Origin: Bog-756 sp963778165
GTDB lineage: Bacteria > Actinomycetota > Acidimicrobiia > Acidimicrobiales > RAAP-2
Reading direction: 5' to 3'
DNA length: 64,000 bases
Assembly: GCA_963778165.1 (NCBI GenBank)
Contig: CAVZTE010000002.1
Span: 310,001 to 374,000 of the forward strand
Both the position numbers and the translations under genes were made by a program. The notes under the pieces were generated by a model that did not search any database, was not told where the DNA came from, and saw only the letters and a list, made by a program, of their open reading frames with translations. The stretch's first letter is position 1. The number at the start of each line of letters is the position of its first letter. This document shows, piece by piece, positions 54,414-62,101 of the stretch.

Positions 54414-55510
54414 GCCCGGGGTTCGGCGACGGGGGGACAGACCCGGAGGTCGACCCGGACGTGCTCGAGGAGCTGGAGTTGTGGTCCGGCCCCGACGATC
54501 CCGAAGATCCCGAAGATCCCGACGATCCCGACGATCCCGAAGATCCCGAAGATCCCGACGATCCCGATCCGGACGTCCCGCCGGGCCCGGGGGCGGTGGT
54601 GCTGGTCGGGACCCCCATCGGGAACCTGGGCGACCTCGCACCCCGGGCCGTGGAGGCCCTCCGGACCGCCGACGTGGTCTACTGCGAGGACACCCGGCAC
54701 ACCCGCAAGCTGCTGACCCACGCCGGCCTCACCGGTGCCTCGCTCCGGTCGCTGCACGAGCACAACGAGGCAGGCCGGATCGGAGAGGTGCTCCGCCTGG
54801 TGGAGCGGGGTGGCACCGCTGCCGTGGTCAGCGACGCCGGCATGCCCGGGATCTCGGACCCCGGACGCCGGTTGGTGGCGGCGGCCGCTGAGGCCGGGCT
54901 CCGGGTCACCGTGGTCCCCGGCCCGTCGGCGGTCCTCGGCGCCCTGGTGGTCAGCGGCCTGGCCACCGACCGTTTCTGCTTCGAGGGGTTCCTGCCCCGG
55001 TCGGGCCGGGACCGCAAGGAGCGGATCGGGGCGCTGGCCGGGGAGACCAGGACCACGGTGCTCTTCGAGGCTCCGGGGCGGGTGGGTGCCACCGTGCGGG
55101 ACCTGGCCCAGGCGGGCGACCCTGGTCGCCAGGTGTCGATCGTCCGGGAGCTGACCAAGGTGCATGAGGAGGTCTGGAGGGGATCGCTGCTCGAGGCGGA
55201 GTCGTGGGTGGCGGCCCATCCGGTGCGGGGGGAGGTGGTGCTGGTGCTGGCCGGCGCCCCCGAGGTCGAGGACGGCCCGGTGAGCGACCAGGTGCTCTCG
55301 GCCGCTCTGGCCGAACGGCTGGATCGGGGGGAGCGGACCAGAGGGGTGGTCGACGACCTGGCCTCGGTGTACGGGGTGCCCCGGCGACGGGTCTACGACC
55401 TGGCCCTGGCCCGATCGGCGGGGGACTCCGCCGAGCCGGGTGGATCGGTCGGCACCGGGTCCCCTGGCCAACCTCCCGGGCCATCCGGCTCCGGGGCACC
55501 GGCCCGGTAG
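54410..55510 (+). CDS. rsmI: 16S rRNA (cytidine-1402-2'-O)-methyltransferase with acidic repeat extension
   Basis: This 366-residue enzyme methylates the 2'-OH of C1402 in 16S rRNA. The core begins VVLVGTPIGNLGDLAPRAVE near residue 63, with VVYCEDTRHTRKLLTHAGL, VVSDAGMPGISDPGRRLV and TVVPGPSAVLGALVVSGL: the full tetrapyrrole-methylase-like RsmI signature. Unusually, about 60 residues come first, including a Asp-Pro-Glu/Asp tandem repeat. The GTG is fixed by overlap with DUF192; an internal start after the repeat would give a normal-length protein, so the repeat may or may not be translated. Confidence 0.92.
   Translation: MSPGFGDGGTDPEVDPDVLEELELWSGPDDPEDPEDPDDPDDPEDPEDPDDPDPDVPPGPGAVVLVGTPIGNLGDLAPRAVEALRTADVVYCEDTRHTRKLLTHAGLTGASLRSLHEHNEAGRIGEVLRLVERGGTAAVVSDAGMPGISDPGRRLVAAAAEAGLRVTVVPGPSAVLGALVVSGLATDRFCFEGFLPRSGRDRKERIGALAGETRTTVLFEAPGRVGATVRDLAQAGDPGRQVSIVRELTKVHEEVWRGSLLEAESWVAAHPVRGEVVLVLAGAPEVEDGPVSDQVLSAALAERLDRGERTRGVVDDLASVYGVPRRRVYDLALARSAGDSAEPGGSVGTGSPGQPPGPSGSGAPAR
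54497..54568 (+). repeat. Tandem 9-base repeat inside rsmI encoding Asp-Pro-Glu/Asp
   Basis: Eight in-frame copies of gatcccga(a/c/t) run without interruption. They alternate in pairs ending a-a-c-c-a-a-c-t, so a 36-base higher-order unit is repeated almost twice. The encoded stretch is purely Asp, Pro and Glu, which would be extended and highly acidic. Copy number could change by slippage in 9-base steps without breaking the frame. Confidence 0.9.
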
Positions 55511-55764
55511 CCCGGGCAGAGGCGGGGCCTGTATCCGGGCGCGCCAGCACGAGGGGCAAGGGCTGGCGCAATCAGACCTGGATTCCGGGAGGCGGGATTC
55601 CCTGTACATCAGGTCCGTCTGAAGTGGACGTACCCGGCCCCTCACGGCTCAAACACCGGATTTCAGAAAAAGTCCCGAACTTGTTCCGGCCGCCGGGCCG
55701 AGCACGGTCGGCCCCTCCGGTCCGCCTCTCCCGGGCCGGCTGGCGGATGAGGCCTGGGGCTGGA

Positions 55765-56211
55765 TCAGCGCAGCTCGGTGAGCGCCCGGGCCACGTAGGG
55801 AGCCAGCGGGAGGCCGAATACCTGATCGAGGGGGTGCCACCGGGCGGCGTCCGAGGACCCGTGGGTCTCGTCGCGGAGCTGCCCCGACCACGAGTCGATG
55901 CGGTAGATGATCCGAACGGTGTGCAGCAGCGTGCCGTTGGGCAGGGTGATCTCGTCCGAGAGCACCCCTCGGAGCTCGCCCACCTCCACCACCAGCCCGG
56001 TCTCCTCGCCGAACTCCCGCTGCAGGGCCGCCACCGGGTGCTCGCCGTGGTTGATTCCGCCCCCGGGGAGAAACCAGTTGCCGGCCACGGTGAGGTAGCG
56101 GGCCGCCCGCACCAGCAGCACCTGGCCGGCGCCGTCCTCGCACAGGCCGTACACGGCCACCCGTTGCTCGCGCCTGGGTGGGTCCTTGACCTTCGGAGTA
56201 GGGGGTTCCAT
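55765..56211 (-). CDS. Nudix hydrolase
   Basis: This 148-residue protein has the Nudix box GGGINHGEHPVAALQREFGE followed by ETGL, matching G-x5-E-x7-R-E-U-x-E-E-x-G-U with the metal-binding glutamates intact. Before it lies VAVYGLCEDGAGQVLLVRAA. It would hydrolyse a nucleoside diphosphate derivative. ATG 56211 starts just before the fold; the frame extends to a GTG further upstream, but that would overlap the divergent metG start. The preceding 254 bases (55511-55764) between convergent genes hold nothing I can identify. Confidence 0.88.
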   Translation of the reverse strand: MEPPTPKVKDPPRREQRVAVYGLCEDGAGQVLLVRAARYLTVAGNWFLPGGGINHGEHPVAALQREFGEETGLVVEVGELRGVLSDEITLPNGTLLHTVRIIYRIDSWSGQLRDETHGSSDAARWHPLDQVFGLPLAPYVARALTELR

Positions 56212-56276
56212 CGGATCGGTCGGGAGCAGCCCCGGCGTGTCGGCAGGGTTCGCCCAGGTCGGTACGCTACCGGGAA

Positions 56277-57785
56277 GTGCCCCGCTTCTACGTGACCACA
56301 CCCATCTACTACGTGAAGGACGCCCCTCACGTGGGCCATGCCTACACCACGGTCAACGCCGACGCCCTGGCCCGCTGGCACCGTCTGATCGGGGACGAGG
56401 TCTTCTTCCTCACCGGTACCGACGAGCACGGCCAGAAGGTGGCCCGGGCCGCCGAGGAGCAGGGACTGACCGCCGCCGAGTGGACCGACCAGCTGGCCCC
56501 CCGCTTCGCCGCGGCCTGGGCCGATCTCGATATCTCCAACGACGACTTCATCCGCACCACCGAGCCCCGCCACCACCGGGCCGTCCAGGAGTTCCTGGGC
56601 CGCATCAACGACAACGGCGCCATCTACAAGGACCTCTACCGTGGTCTCTACTGCGTCCCCTGTGAGCAGTACTACGCCGAGGACGACCTCCTCGACGGCT
56701 TGCTCTGCCCCATCCACCGCATGCCGGTGGAGCACCTGGAGGAGGAGAACTACTTCTTCCGGTTGAGCCAGTACCAGCAGGCCCTCATCGACTGGTACGA
56801 GTCCAATCCGACCGCGGTGGTGCCCGAGTCCAAGCGCAACGAGGCCCTCAGCTTCATCAAGGGTGGCCTCCGCGACATCTCCATCACCCGCACCTCGATC
56901 GATTGGGGCGTCAGCGTCCCCTGGGACGAGGAGCACGTCTTCTATGTCTGGTACGACGCCCTGATCAACTACCTGACCGCCATCGGCTACGGCCAGGACC
57001 AGGAGCGGTTCGACACCTGGTGGCCCGCCGTCCACCACCTGATCGGCAAGGAGATCATCCGGTTCCACTGCGTGTGGTGGCCGGCCATGTGCATGGCGGC
57101 CGGCATCGAGCCACCGGCCCACGTGCAGGTGCACGGCTGGCTCCTGCTGGGCGGCGAGAAGATGTCCAACTCCAGTGTGAACCAGATCGCCCCGGGCGAC
57201 CTCATCGCCGACTACGGGGTGGACCCGGTCCGCTACCACCTGTTGCGGGACATCCCCTTCGGATCGGACGGCGACTTCTCGGCCGAGGGCATGACCAGCC
57301 GCTACAACGCCGACCTGGCCAACAACCTGGGCAACCTGCTGTCCCGGGTGGCCACGGTGGTGGGCTCCAAGTGCGGGGGGACCGGCCCGGCCCCGGCCGC
57401 CGACAGCCGGCTGGCCACGGTGGCCGCCACCGTGCTGGCGGAGGCCACCGAGGCGTGGGGCAATGGGCTTCCCCACCTGGGGCTGGAGGCCACCTGGCGG
57501 CTCATCCGCGAGACCAACGCCGAGCTGGAGGTGGCCGAGCCGTGGAAGGCCGAGCCCGGTCCGGCGGTGGACGCCATCCTGGGCAGTGCCCTCGAGGTGC
57601 TCCGCATCGTGTCCATCCTCATCGTGCCGGCCATGCCCACCACGGCCGGGGAGATCTGGAGGCGGATCGGCCTCGAGGGCAGCCCGGCCGACCAGCGGCT
57701 CCCGGCCGCGGGCCACTGGGGCGGCTATCCCGGAGGCCGGCCGGTGGAGAAGGCCGCCCCGCTGTTCCCGCGGCGCAAGAGCTGA
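56277..57785 (+). CDS. metG: Methionine--tRNA ligase
   Basis: This 502-residue class I synthetase charges tRNA-Met. The HIGH-like motif is APHVGHAYTTVNADALARW at about residue 15, then FLTGTDEHGQKVARAAEEQG. The KMSKS counterpart is GGEKMSNSSVNQIAPGDLIA near 295. A four-Cys zinc knuckle appears to be reduced (CPICHR-type pair at LLCPIHRMP). The anticodon-binding helical domain follows; the C-terminal tRNA-binding extension of longer MetGs is absent. GTG start, divergent from the Nudix gene. Confidence 0.95.
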   Translation: MPRFYVTTPIYYVKDAPHVGHAYTTVNADALARWHRLIGDEVFFLTGTDEHGQKVARAAEEQGLTAAEWTDQLAPRFAAAWADLDISNDDFIRTTEPRHHRAVQEFLGRINDNGAIYKDLYRGLYCVPCEQYYAEDDLLDGLLCPIHRMPVEHLEEENYFFRLSQYQQALIDWYESNPTAVVPESKRNEALSFIKGGLRDISITRTSIDWGVSVPWDEEHVFYVWYDALINYLTAIGYGQDQERFDTWWPAVHHLIGKEIIRFHCVWWPAMCMAAGIEPPAHVQVHGWLLLGGEKMSNSSVNQIAPGDLIADYGVDPVRYHLLRDIPFGSDGDFSAEGMTSRYNADLANNLGNLLSRVATVVGSKCGGTGPAPAADSRLATVAATVLAEATEAWGNGLPHLGLEATWRLIRETNAELEVAEPWKAEPGPAVDAILGSALEVLRIVSILIVPAMPTTAGEIWRRIGLEGSPADQRLPAAGHWGGYPGGRPVEKAAPLFPRRKS

Positions 57786-57799
57786 CCGGCACAGCTGTC

Positions 57800-58666
57800 G
57801 TGGGCGACCCCGTCATCGAGTGGTTCGACTCGCACTGCCATCTCCAAGAGGAGTTCGCCGGCACCGACTCGGAGGCTGACCTCGGCCACCCCCACGCCAC
57901 CCGGCTGGCCGCCACCATCGCCCGGGCCGCCGAGGCCGGGGTGTCCCGGATGGTGTGCGTCGGGACCGGTGCCGACTCCTCGGCCGAGGCGGTCTCGCTG
58001 GCCCGGGCCATGCGCCAACCCGGCTCGGTGGCCCGGGCCGAGGGCGTCGAACTGTGGGCCACCGTCGGCCTCCATCCCCATGACGCCGTGGACGGGGTGG
58101 ACTCGCTCGACTCGCTACTGGCGGCCGAGCTGGGGCCGGGGACCCCGGGCCAGGCCCCGGTCCTGGTGGGCATCGGCGAGTGCGGCCTCGACTACCACTA
58201 CGACCACTCGCCCCGACCGGTCCAGCGGGAGGCCTTCGGGCTGCAGGTGGAGCTGGCCAACCGGCACCACTTGACCCTGGTGGTCCACACCCGGGAGGCC
58301 TGGGACGACACCTTCGACATCCTGAGCGCGGTGGGGGTGCCGGAGCGGACCATCATCCACTGCTTCACCGGTGGGCCCGAGGAGGCCCGACGGTGCCTCG
58401 ACCTGGGGGCCTCCCTGTCCTTCAGCGGGGTGGTCACCTTCAAGAACGCCGCCGACGTCCGGGAGGCTGCCGTCCTCTGTCCGGCCGACCGGTTGCTGGT
58501 GGAGACCGACACCCCGTTCCTGACCCCGGTGCCCCATCGCGGAACCCTCAATGAGCCATCGAGGGTTCCGTTGGTGGGCGCAGCAATTGCCCAGGTCAAA
58601 GGGGTTGAGACTTCACGGTTGGCCAGAGAGTCCACCCGGAACGCCCGCACCATGTTCGCCATCTGA
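57800..58666 (+). CDS. tatD: TatD family metal-dependent deoxyribonuclease
   Basis: This 288-residue TIM-barrel enzyme has all the metal-binding motifs: FDSHCHLQEEF, VGLHPHDAVDGV, GIGECGLDYHYDHSPRPVQR, VVHTREAWDDTFDIL, IIHCFTGGPEEARRCLD and LLVETDTPFLTPVPHRG. It acts as a 3'-5' DNase in repair or DNA turnover. The GTG lies 14 bases after the metG stop, a pairing found in many bacteria. Within it, a perfect 10-base-pair inverted repeat (58540-58549 with 58561-58570) covers the conserved R-G-T-L-N-E-P segment. Confidence 0.92.
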   Translation: MGDPVIEWFDSHCHLQEEFAGTDSEADLGHPHATRLAATIARAAEAGVSRMVCVGTGADSSAEAVSLARAMRQPGSVARAEGVELWATVGLHPHDAVDGVDSLDSLLAAELGPGTPGQAPVLVGIGECGLDYHYDHSPRPVQREAFGLQVELANRHHLTLVVHTREAWDDTFDILSAVGVPERTIIHCFTGGPEEARRCLDLGASLSFSGVVTFKNAADVREAAVLCPADRLLVETDTPFLTPVPHRGTLNEPSRVPLVGAAIAQVKGVETSRLARESTRNARTMFAI

Positions 58667-58975
58667 GAACGGAGCTCGCCCAGGGCCGCGGCCCCCCGTC
58701 CGGCCACCGCCGGTGGGCCGGCGGCGCAGGCGTGAGTTTGATCTCTGGCGGACACCCCGCCTAGCCTCGTGCCTGCGGCCGCTGTATAGCGGTCGTTTTG
58801 CTTTCTCTCACCGCTTTAGTGCTGTAGCTCACGCATTAGTTCGGAGTGCGACTGTCGGGCGCGTTCCCAGGACCGGTTCGGAGGATCCGGTCCGATCCAT
58901 CCCGGGAGGGATGGAGATGCCCCAGGGGATGCATCCCCACCGGGCAGCCCTGTCAGTCTCACAAGGAGTGGAGCC
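58667..58975 (+). promoter_or_regulatory. Structured 5' leader before the RlpA-like gene
   Basis: This 309-base gap has no gene. A TTGCTT-like element sits near 58799. Three consecutive hairpins lie just before the gene: 58870-58893 (7-bp stem), 58896-58915 (8-bp stem, four-base loop) and a 14-base perfect palindrome at 58925-58938. A ribosome site AAGGAG at 58963-58968 follows. The layout resembles a riboswitch or attenuator, but I do not find the conserved sequences of the c-di-AMP (ydaO) class that often precedes wall-hydrolase genes. Confidence 0.45.
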
Positions 58976-59692
58976 CTGAGGACCAGATTCGAGAAGAGCG
59001 GCCGGCCCGGCGCCGCCGTGTTGTTGTGCGGCGCCGTGCTCATCGTCCCCTTGCTTTTGATCCAGAACGGGCAGCAGGCCGAGGCGTCGCCTCCGGCCCG
59101 GAGCGCGGCAGTCACCGGTCGGGCCATGGCCAGCCGGGCCCGCCCGTCGGCGGTGGCTGCTCCGGCCCTGACCGTCGGTACCAGCCCGGAGACCACCGCG
59201 GCCTGGCTGATCCGGAGTACCGAGGCCGTGGCGGCCTCGGCCCCGCCCCCGGGTTCCGGTGCCGTGGCCCGGGTACCGGCGTCGGGGCGGAACGGCGCCA
59301 CCACCCCCGGGTCGGACGGCCAGGTGGAGGTGACCGCCCCGGCCGAGGTGGTGGTGGACCGCCAGCGGGAGGTCCCGCCCACCACCACGACCACGGCGCC
59401 GCCGCCCCCCACCACCACGACCACGGCACCACCGGCCCCGACACCACCCTCGGGTCCGGTCTACTGGGGTCAGGTGACCTACTACGGCGCGGCGCCGGGC
59501 ACCTGCGCCAGTCCCTGGCTGCCCTTCGGGACCGTGGTCACCGTGACCAATCCGGCCAACGAGGAGTCGGTCACCTGTGTGGTCAACGACCGGGAAGCAG
59601 ACACCGCCCGGGCCATCGATCTGGCCACGGCGACCTTCGCCGAGATCGCACCCTTGTCACAGGGCGTGATCGATGCCGAGGTCAGCTGGTGA
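58976..59692 (+). CDS. Secreted RlpA-like double-psi beta-barrel protein
   Basis: A signal peptide (AAVLLCGAVLIVPLLLIQNG after a basic start) is followed by an Ala/Pro/Thr-rich linker, including PPTTTTTAPPPPTTTTTAPP, and then a DPBB domain: WGQVTYYGAAPGTCASPWLP, FGTVVTVTNPANEESVTCVV, NDREADTARAIDLATATFAE. RlpA proteins cut naked peptidoglycan strands. The gene sits between tatD and rsmA, the slot held by rpfB in mycobacteria and yabE in bacilli, so it may do the same job of wall remodelling. The best start is a CTG at 58976, seven bases after AAGGAG; the first GTG in frame comes 14 codons later, inside the signal peptide. Confidence 0.8.
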   Translation: MRTRFEKSGRPGAAVLLCGAVLIVPLLLIQNGQQAEASPPARSAAVTGRAMASRARPSAVAAPALTVGTSPETTAAWLIRSTEAVAASAPPPGSGAVARVPASGRNGATTPGSDGQVEVTAPAEVVVDRQREVPPTTTTTAPPPPTTTTTAPPAPTPPSGPVYWGQVTYYGAAPGTCASPWLPFGTVVTVTNPANEESVTCVVNDREADTARAIDLATATFAEIAPLSQGVIDAEVSW

Positions 59693-60041
59693 CGACGGCT
59701 CCCGGTCCGGTATCGGCGGGGTAGCGGGGCCCCGCCAGGGTGTCGAGGGCGGGGACGGCGTCGTCGGCCACCTCGATCCGCATGGTGACCCCGTCGACTC
59801 CGACCTCGAAGGTGAAGCCGAAGAAGGGGCAGCAGGCCTTCTCCCGTCGGGCCAGCTGCACCGCCGTCTCGAATTGATCGAGGCTGGGGGCGCGGTCTGG
59901 CCCACCGTCCCATCGGACGGCCAGGACTGTGGGCGAGGTTCGGCCCACCTCGAGCGACGGATGGGCCAGCAGGCGGTGCCACTCCTCGACCTGGGACCTC
60001 GCATCGGCCCCGGCCAGGCTGCAGGCGATCTCATCCGGCAC
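59682..60041 (-). CDS. Small conserved protein with EKxCCPF motif
   Basis: This 119-residue protein has no signal or membrane segment. Its core reads ARREKACCPFFGFTFEVGVD followed by GVTMRIEVADDAVPALDTLA. Short proteins with an E-K-x-C-C-x-F centre occur near mercury- and arsenic-related or stress genes in actinobacteria, but I cannot assign a function; vicinal Cys could bind metal or act in redox. It overlaps the convergent RlpA-like gene by 11 bases and lies 147 bases from the rsmA start. Confidence 0.65.
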   Translation of the reverse strand: MPDEIACSLAGADARSQVEEWHRLLAHPSLEVGRTSPTVLAVRWDGGPDRAPSLDQFETAVQLARREKACCPFFGFTFEVGVDGVTMRIEVADDAVPALDTLAGPRYPADTGPGAVVTS

Positions 60042-60188
60042 CCACCCAGATTAGACATCCCACGGTCGTGGCCGCCCGCTGCCCGCTGCCGGCCGCCGGC
60101 TGCGCCGCCGCTGGCGTCCCAGGTCCGGGGCGCGGCCGGGGGGGGCGGAGCCGACCGGGCCACGACGGGGAGGTGAGACACTGACCGG

Positions 60189-61073
60189 GTGACCCACGGC
60201 CGAGCGGACATCCATCAGCTGCTCGAGGCCAACGACCTCCGCCCCAGCCGGGCCCTGGGCCAGAACTTCGTGGCCGATGGCAACACCGTGCGCCGGATCG
60301 TCCGACTCTCCGGCGTGGGCCCCGGCCGACGGGTGGTGGAGATCGGGGCCGGCCTGGGCTCTCTGACCTTGGCCCTGGTCGAGGCGGGGGCGTCGGTCAC
60401 CGCGGTGGAGATCGACCGGCACGTCCTGGCAGTGCTCAAGTCCCAGGTGGAGCCCCTGGGGGTGCGGGTGGTCGGGGCCGACGCCCTCGAGCTCGACTGG
60501 TCCGAGCTGCTCGGCGATGGTCCCGGCACCTGGTCGCTGGTGGCCAACCTGCCCTACAACGTGGCGGTTCCCCTGGTGGTCCGGGTGCTGGAGGAGGCTC
60601 CTCAGGTGAGCTCGCTACTGGTCATGGTCCAGCGCGAGGTGGGGGAGCGGCTGGTGGCCGGAGCCGGGGACGAGGCTTACGGGGCGGTGTCGGTGAAGGT
60701 GGCCTACTGGGCCACCGCGGCGCTGGTGGGCCGGGTTCCGGCCTCGGTGTTCATCCCCCGGCCCCGGGTGGAGTCGGCGCTGGTGCGCCTCGATCGCCAT
60801 TCGACCACCGGACTGCCGGGCGGGGCCGAGCCGGACGGCCCGGGCTCCGAACGGTACGAGCGGCTGTTCTCCGTGGTGCGGGCGGGCTTCGCCCACCGAC
60901 GCAAGATGCTCCGCCGGTCACTGGACGGGACGGTGTCCCCGGAGGCCTTCGAAGCCGTCGGCATCCGGCCGACCGCCCGGGCCGAAGAGCTCTCGCTCCC
61001 CGAATGGGAGAGGCTGGCGGCCTGGCCGGCCGAGTGGCTGGTCCAGCGGCCGGCGGCGGAGGCGGAGCCGTGA
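60189..61073 (+). CDS. rsmA: 16S rRNA (adenine-1518/1519-N6)-dimethyltransferase
   Basis: This 294-residue enzyme (KsgA) dimethylates two adenines at the 3' end of 16S rRNA late in 30S assembly. SRALGQNFVADGNTVRRIV, VVEIGAGLGSLTLALVEAG, VTAVEIDRHVLAVLKSQVEP and the catalytic NLPYNVAVPLVV (N-L-P-Y) are all present, with VFIPRPRVESALVRL and AHRRKMLRRSL after them. GTG start. Its stop overlaps the ispE GTG by 4 bases, the usual actinobacterial pairing. Confidence 0.95.
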   Translation: MTHGRADIHQLLEANDLRPSRALGQNFVADGNTVRRIVRLSGVGPGRRVVEIGAGLGSLTLALVEAGASVTAVEIDRHVLAVLKSQVEPLGVRVVGADALELDWSELLGDGPGTWSLVANLPYNVAVPLVVRVLEEAPQVSSLLVMVQREVGERLVAGAGDEAYGAVSVKVAYWATAALVGRVPASVFIPRPRVESALVRLDRHSTTGLPGGAEPDGPGSERYERLFSVVRAGFAHRRKMLRRSLDGTVSPEAFEAVGIRPTARAEELSLPEWERLAAWPAEWLVQRPAAEAEP

Positions 61074-61915
61074 GCGGAACGGCCACGGTGTTGGCCCCGG
61101 CCAAGCTGACCCTCTCGTTGCGGGTCACCGGAGTCCGTCCCGACGGCTACCACCTCCTGGAGTCCGAGATGGTCTCCCTGGACCTGGCGGACACCCTGGT
61201 CATCGAGGAGGCCGCCGGCGGACCGGGCGGATCCAATCCGGGGGCCGGGGGCGTGCTGAGCATCGATCCCCACCCGGACGGGCCCTGGGTCGATCGGGGC
61301 GCCGATGCCATTCCTCTCGGGCCGGAGAACCTGGTGAACCGGGCCCTGGCGGCGGTGGATCGCCCGGCCTCGGTGCGTATCGTCAAGCGGGTCCCACCCG
61401 GAGCCGGCCTGGGCGGGGGTTCGGCCGATGCCGCCGCCATTCTCCGCTGGGCCGGCTGTTCCGACCTGGAGCTGGCGGCGGGGCTGGGAGCCGACGTGCC
61501 CTTCTGCGTGACCGGCGGGCGGGCCATGGTCGGGGGCGTCGGGGAGGTGGTCCTCCCGCTGCCCTACGAGGAACGACGGTTCACCCTGCTGTTGGTGCCG
61601 TTCGGAGTGGATACCGGTGCGGTCTACCGGGCGTGGGACCGGCTGGCCGCCCAGGGAGGTCCCACGGATCCTGAGGCGTCGACCAACGATCTGGAGGCTG
61701 CAGCCCTGACGGTCGAGCCCCGTCTGGGCCGGTGGAAGGAATACCTGGAAGCGCTCACCGGCCGGCGGGCCCACCTGGCCGGCAGCGGCTCGACCTGGTT
61801 CGTCGAGGGGTCGGCGGAGGAATTGGGGCTGGCCGACGGCGAGGGGGTGGCGGCACATTCCGGCGAGGAGAGTGCGGTGCTGGTATCGGTTCGGACCATG
61901 CCGCCGATGGTCTGA
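61070..61915 (+). CDS. ispE: 4-diphosphocytidyl-2-C-methyl-D-erythritol kinase
   Basis: This 281-residue GHMP kinase of the MEP isoprenoid pathway has APAKLTLSLRVTGVRPDGYH at the start, the ATP loop VPPGAGLGGGSADAAAILRW near residue 110, and GADVPFCVTGGRAMVGGVGE and the C-terminal HLAGSGSTWFVEG. It makes the isoprenoid precursor for polyprenyl carriers. The GTG start is set by the 4-base overlap with rsmA. The bS22-like gene converges on it from the other strand. Confidence 0.94.
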   Translation: MSGTATVLAPAKLTLSLRVTGVRPDGYHLLESEMVSLDLADTLVIEEAAGGPGGSNPGAGGVLSIDPHPDGPWVDRGADAIPLGPENLVNRALAAVDRPASVRIVKRVPPGAGLGGGSADAAAILRWAGCSDLELAAGLGADVPFCVTGGRAMVGGVGEVVLPLPYEERRFTLLLVPFGVDTGAVYRAWDRLAAQGGPTDPEASTNDLEAAALTVEPRLGRWKEYLEALTGRRAHLAGSGSTWFVEGSAEELGLADGEGVAAHSGEESAVLVSVRTMPPMV

Positions 61916-61948
61916 CGCCCCTGCTGGCCTGCCCCTACGTACCAGCCG

Positions 61949-62050
61949 TTACTTGCCTGCGGCCCGCCGCTGCCACCTGGTGGCTTTGAGCATCTTCTTG
62001 TGCTTCTTCTTGCGCATGCGCTTGCGGCGCTTCTTGATCAGGGATCCCAT
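61949..62050 (-). CDS. bS22-like small ribosomal protein (33 residues)
   Basis: This tiny gene encodes 33 residues beginning MGSLIKKRRKRMRKKKHKKM, followed by LKATRWQRRAAGK. The pattern (MGS-[VL]-IKKRRKRM-x-KKKH-x-K-[ML]-L-x-x-T-R-x-QRR) and exact length match the actinobacterial AURKAIP1/COX24-type protein identified as bS22 in the mycobacterial 30S subunit. It is highly basic and would lie at the rRNA. The ATG at 62050 and TAA at 61949-61951 are unambiguous. Confidence 0.88.
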   Translation of the reverse strand: MGSLIKKRRKRMRKKKHKKMLKATRWQRRAAGK

Positions 62051-62101
62051 GTCGACCGGCACCCTAGTCGACCAGGGAGTTTTTCGCCATGTGGCCGGCG
62101 G

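Noticed and set aside
54497..54568. CRISPR-like direct repeats
   Set aside because: The 9-base units are contiguous with no spacers and stay in frame with rsmI, so this is a coding tandem repeat.
58540..58570. Regulatory hairpin inside tatD
   Set aside because: The perfect 10-base stem covers codons for a conserved TatD segment and has no neighbouring signal; probably chance plus coding constraint.
58667..58975. c-di-AMP (ydaO-yuaA) riboswitch before the RlpA-like gene
   Set aside because: A CCTGTCAG-like stretch recalls the 3' part of that class, but the conserved GGGG-T-GAATC and paired blocks are missing.
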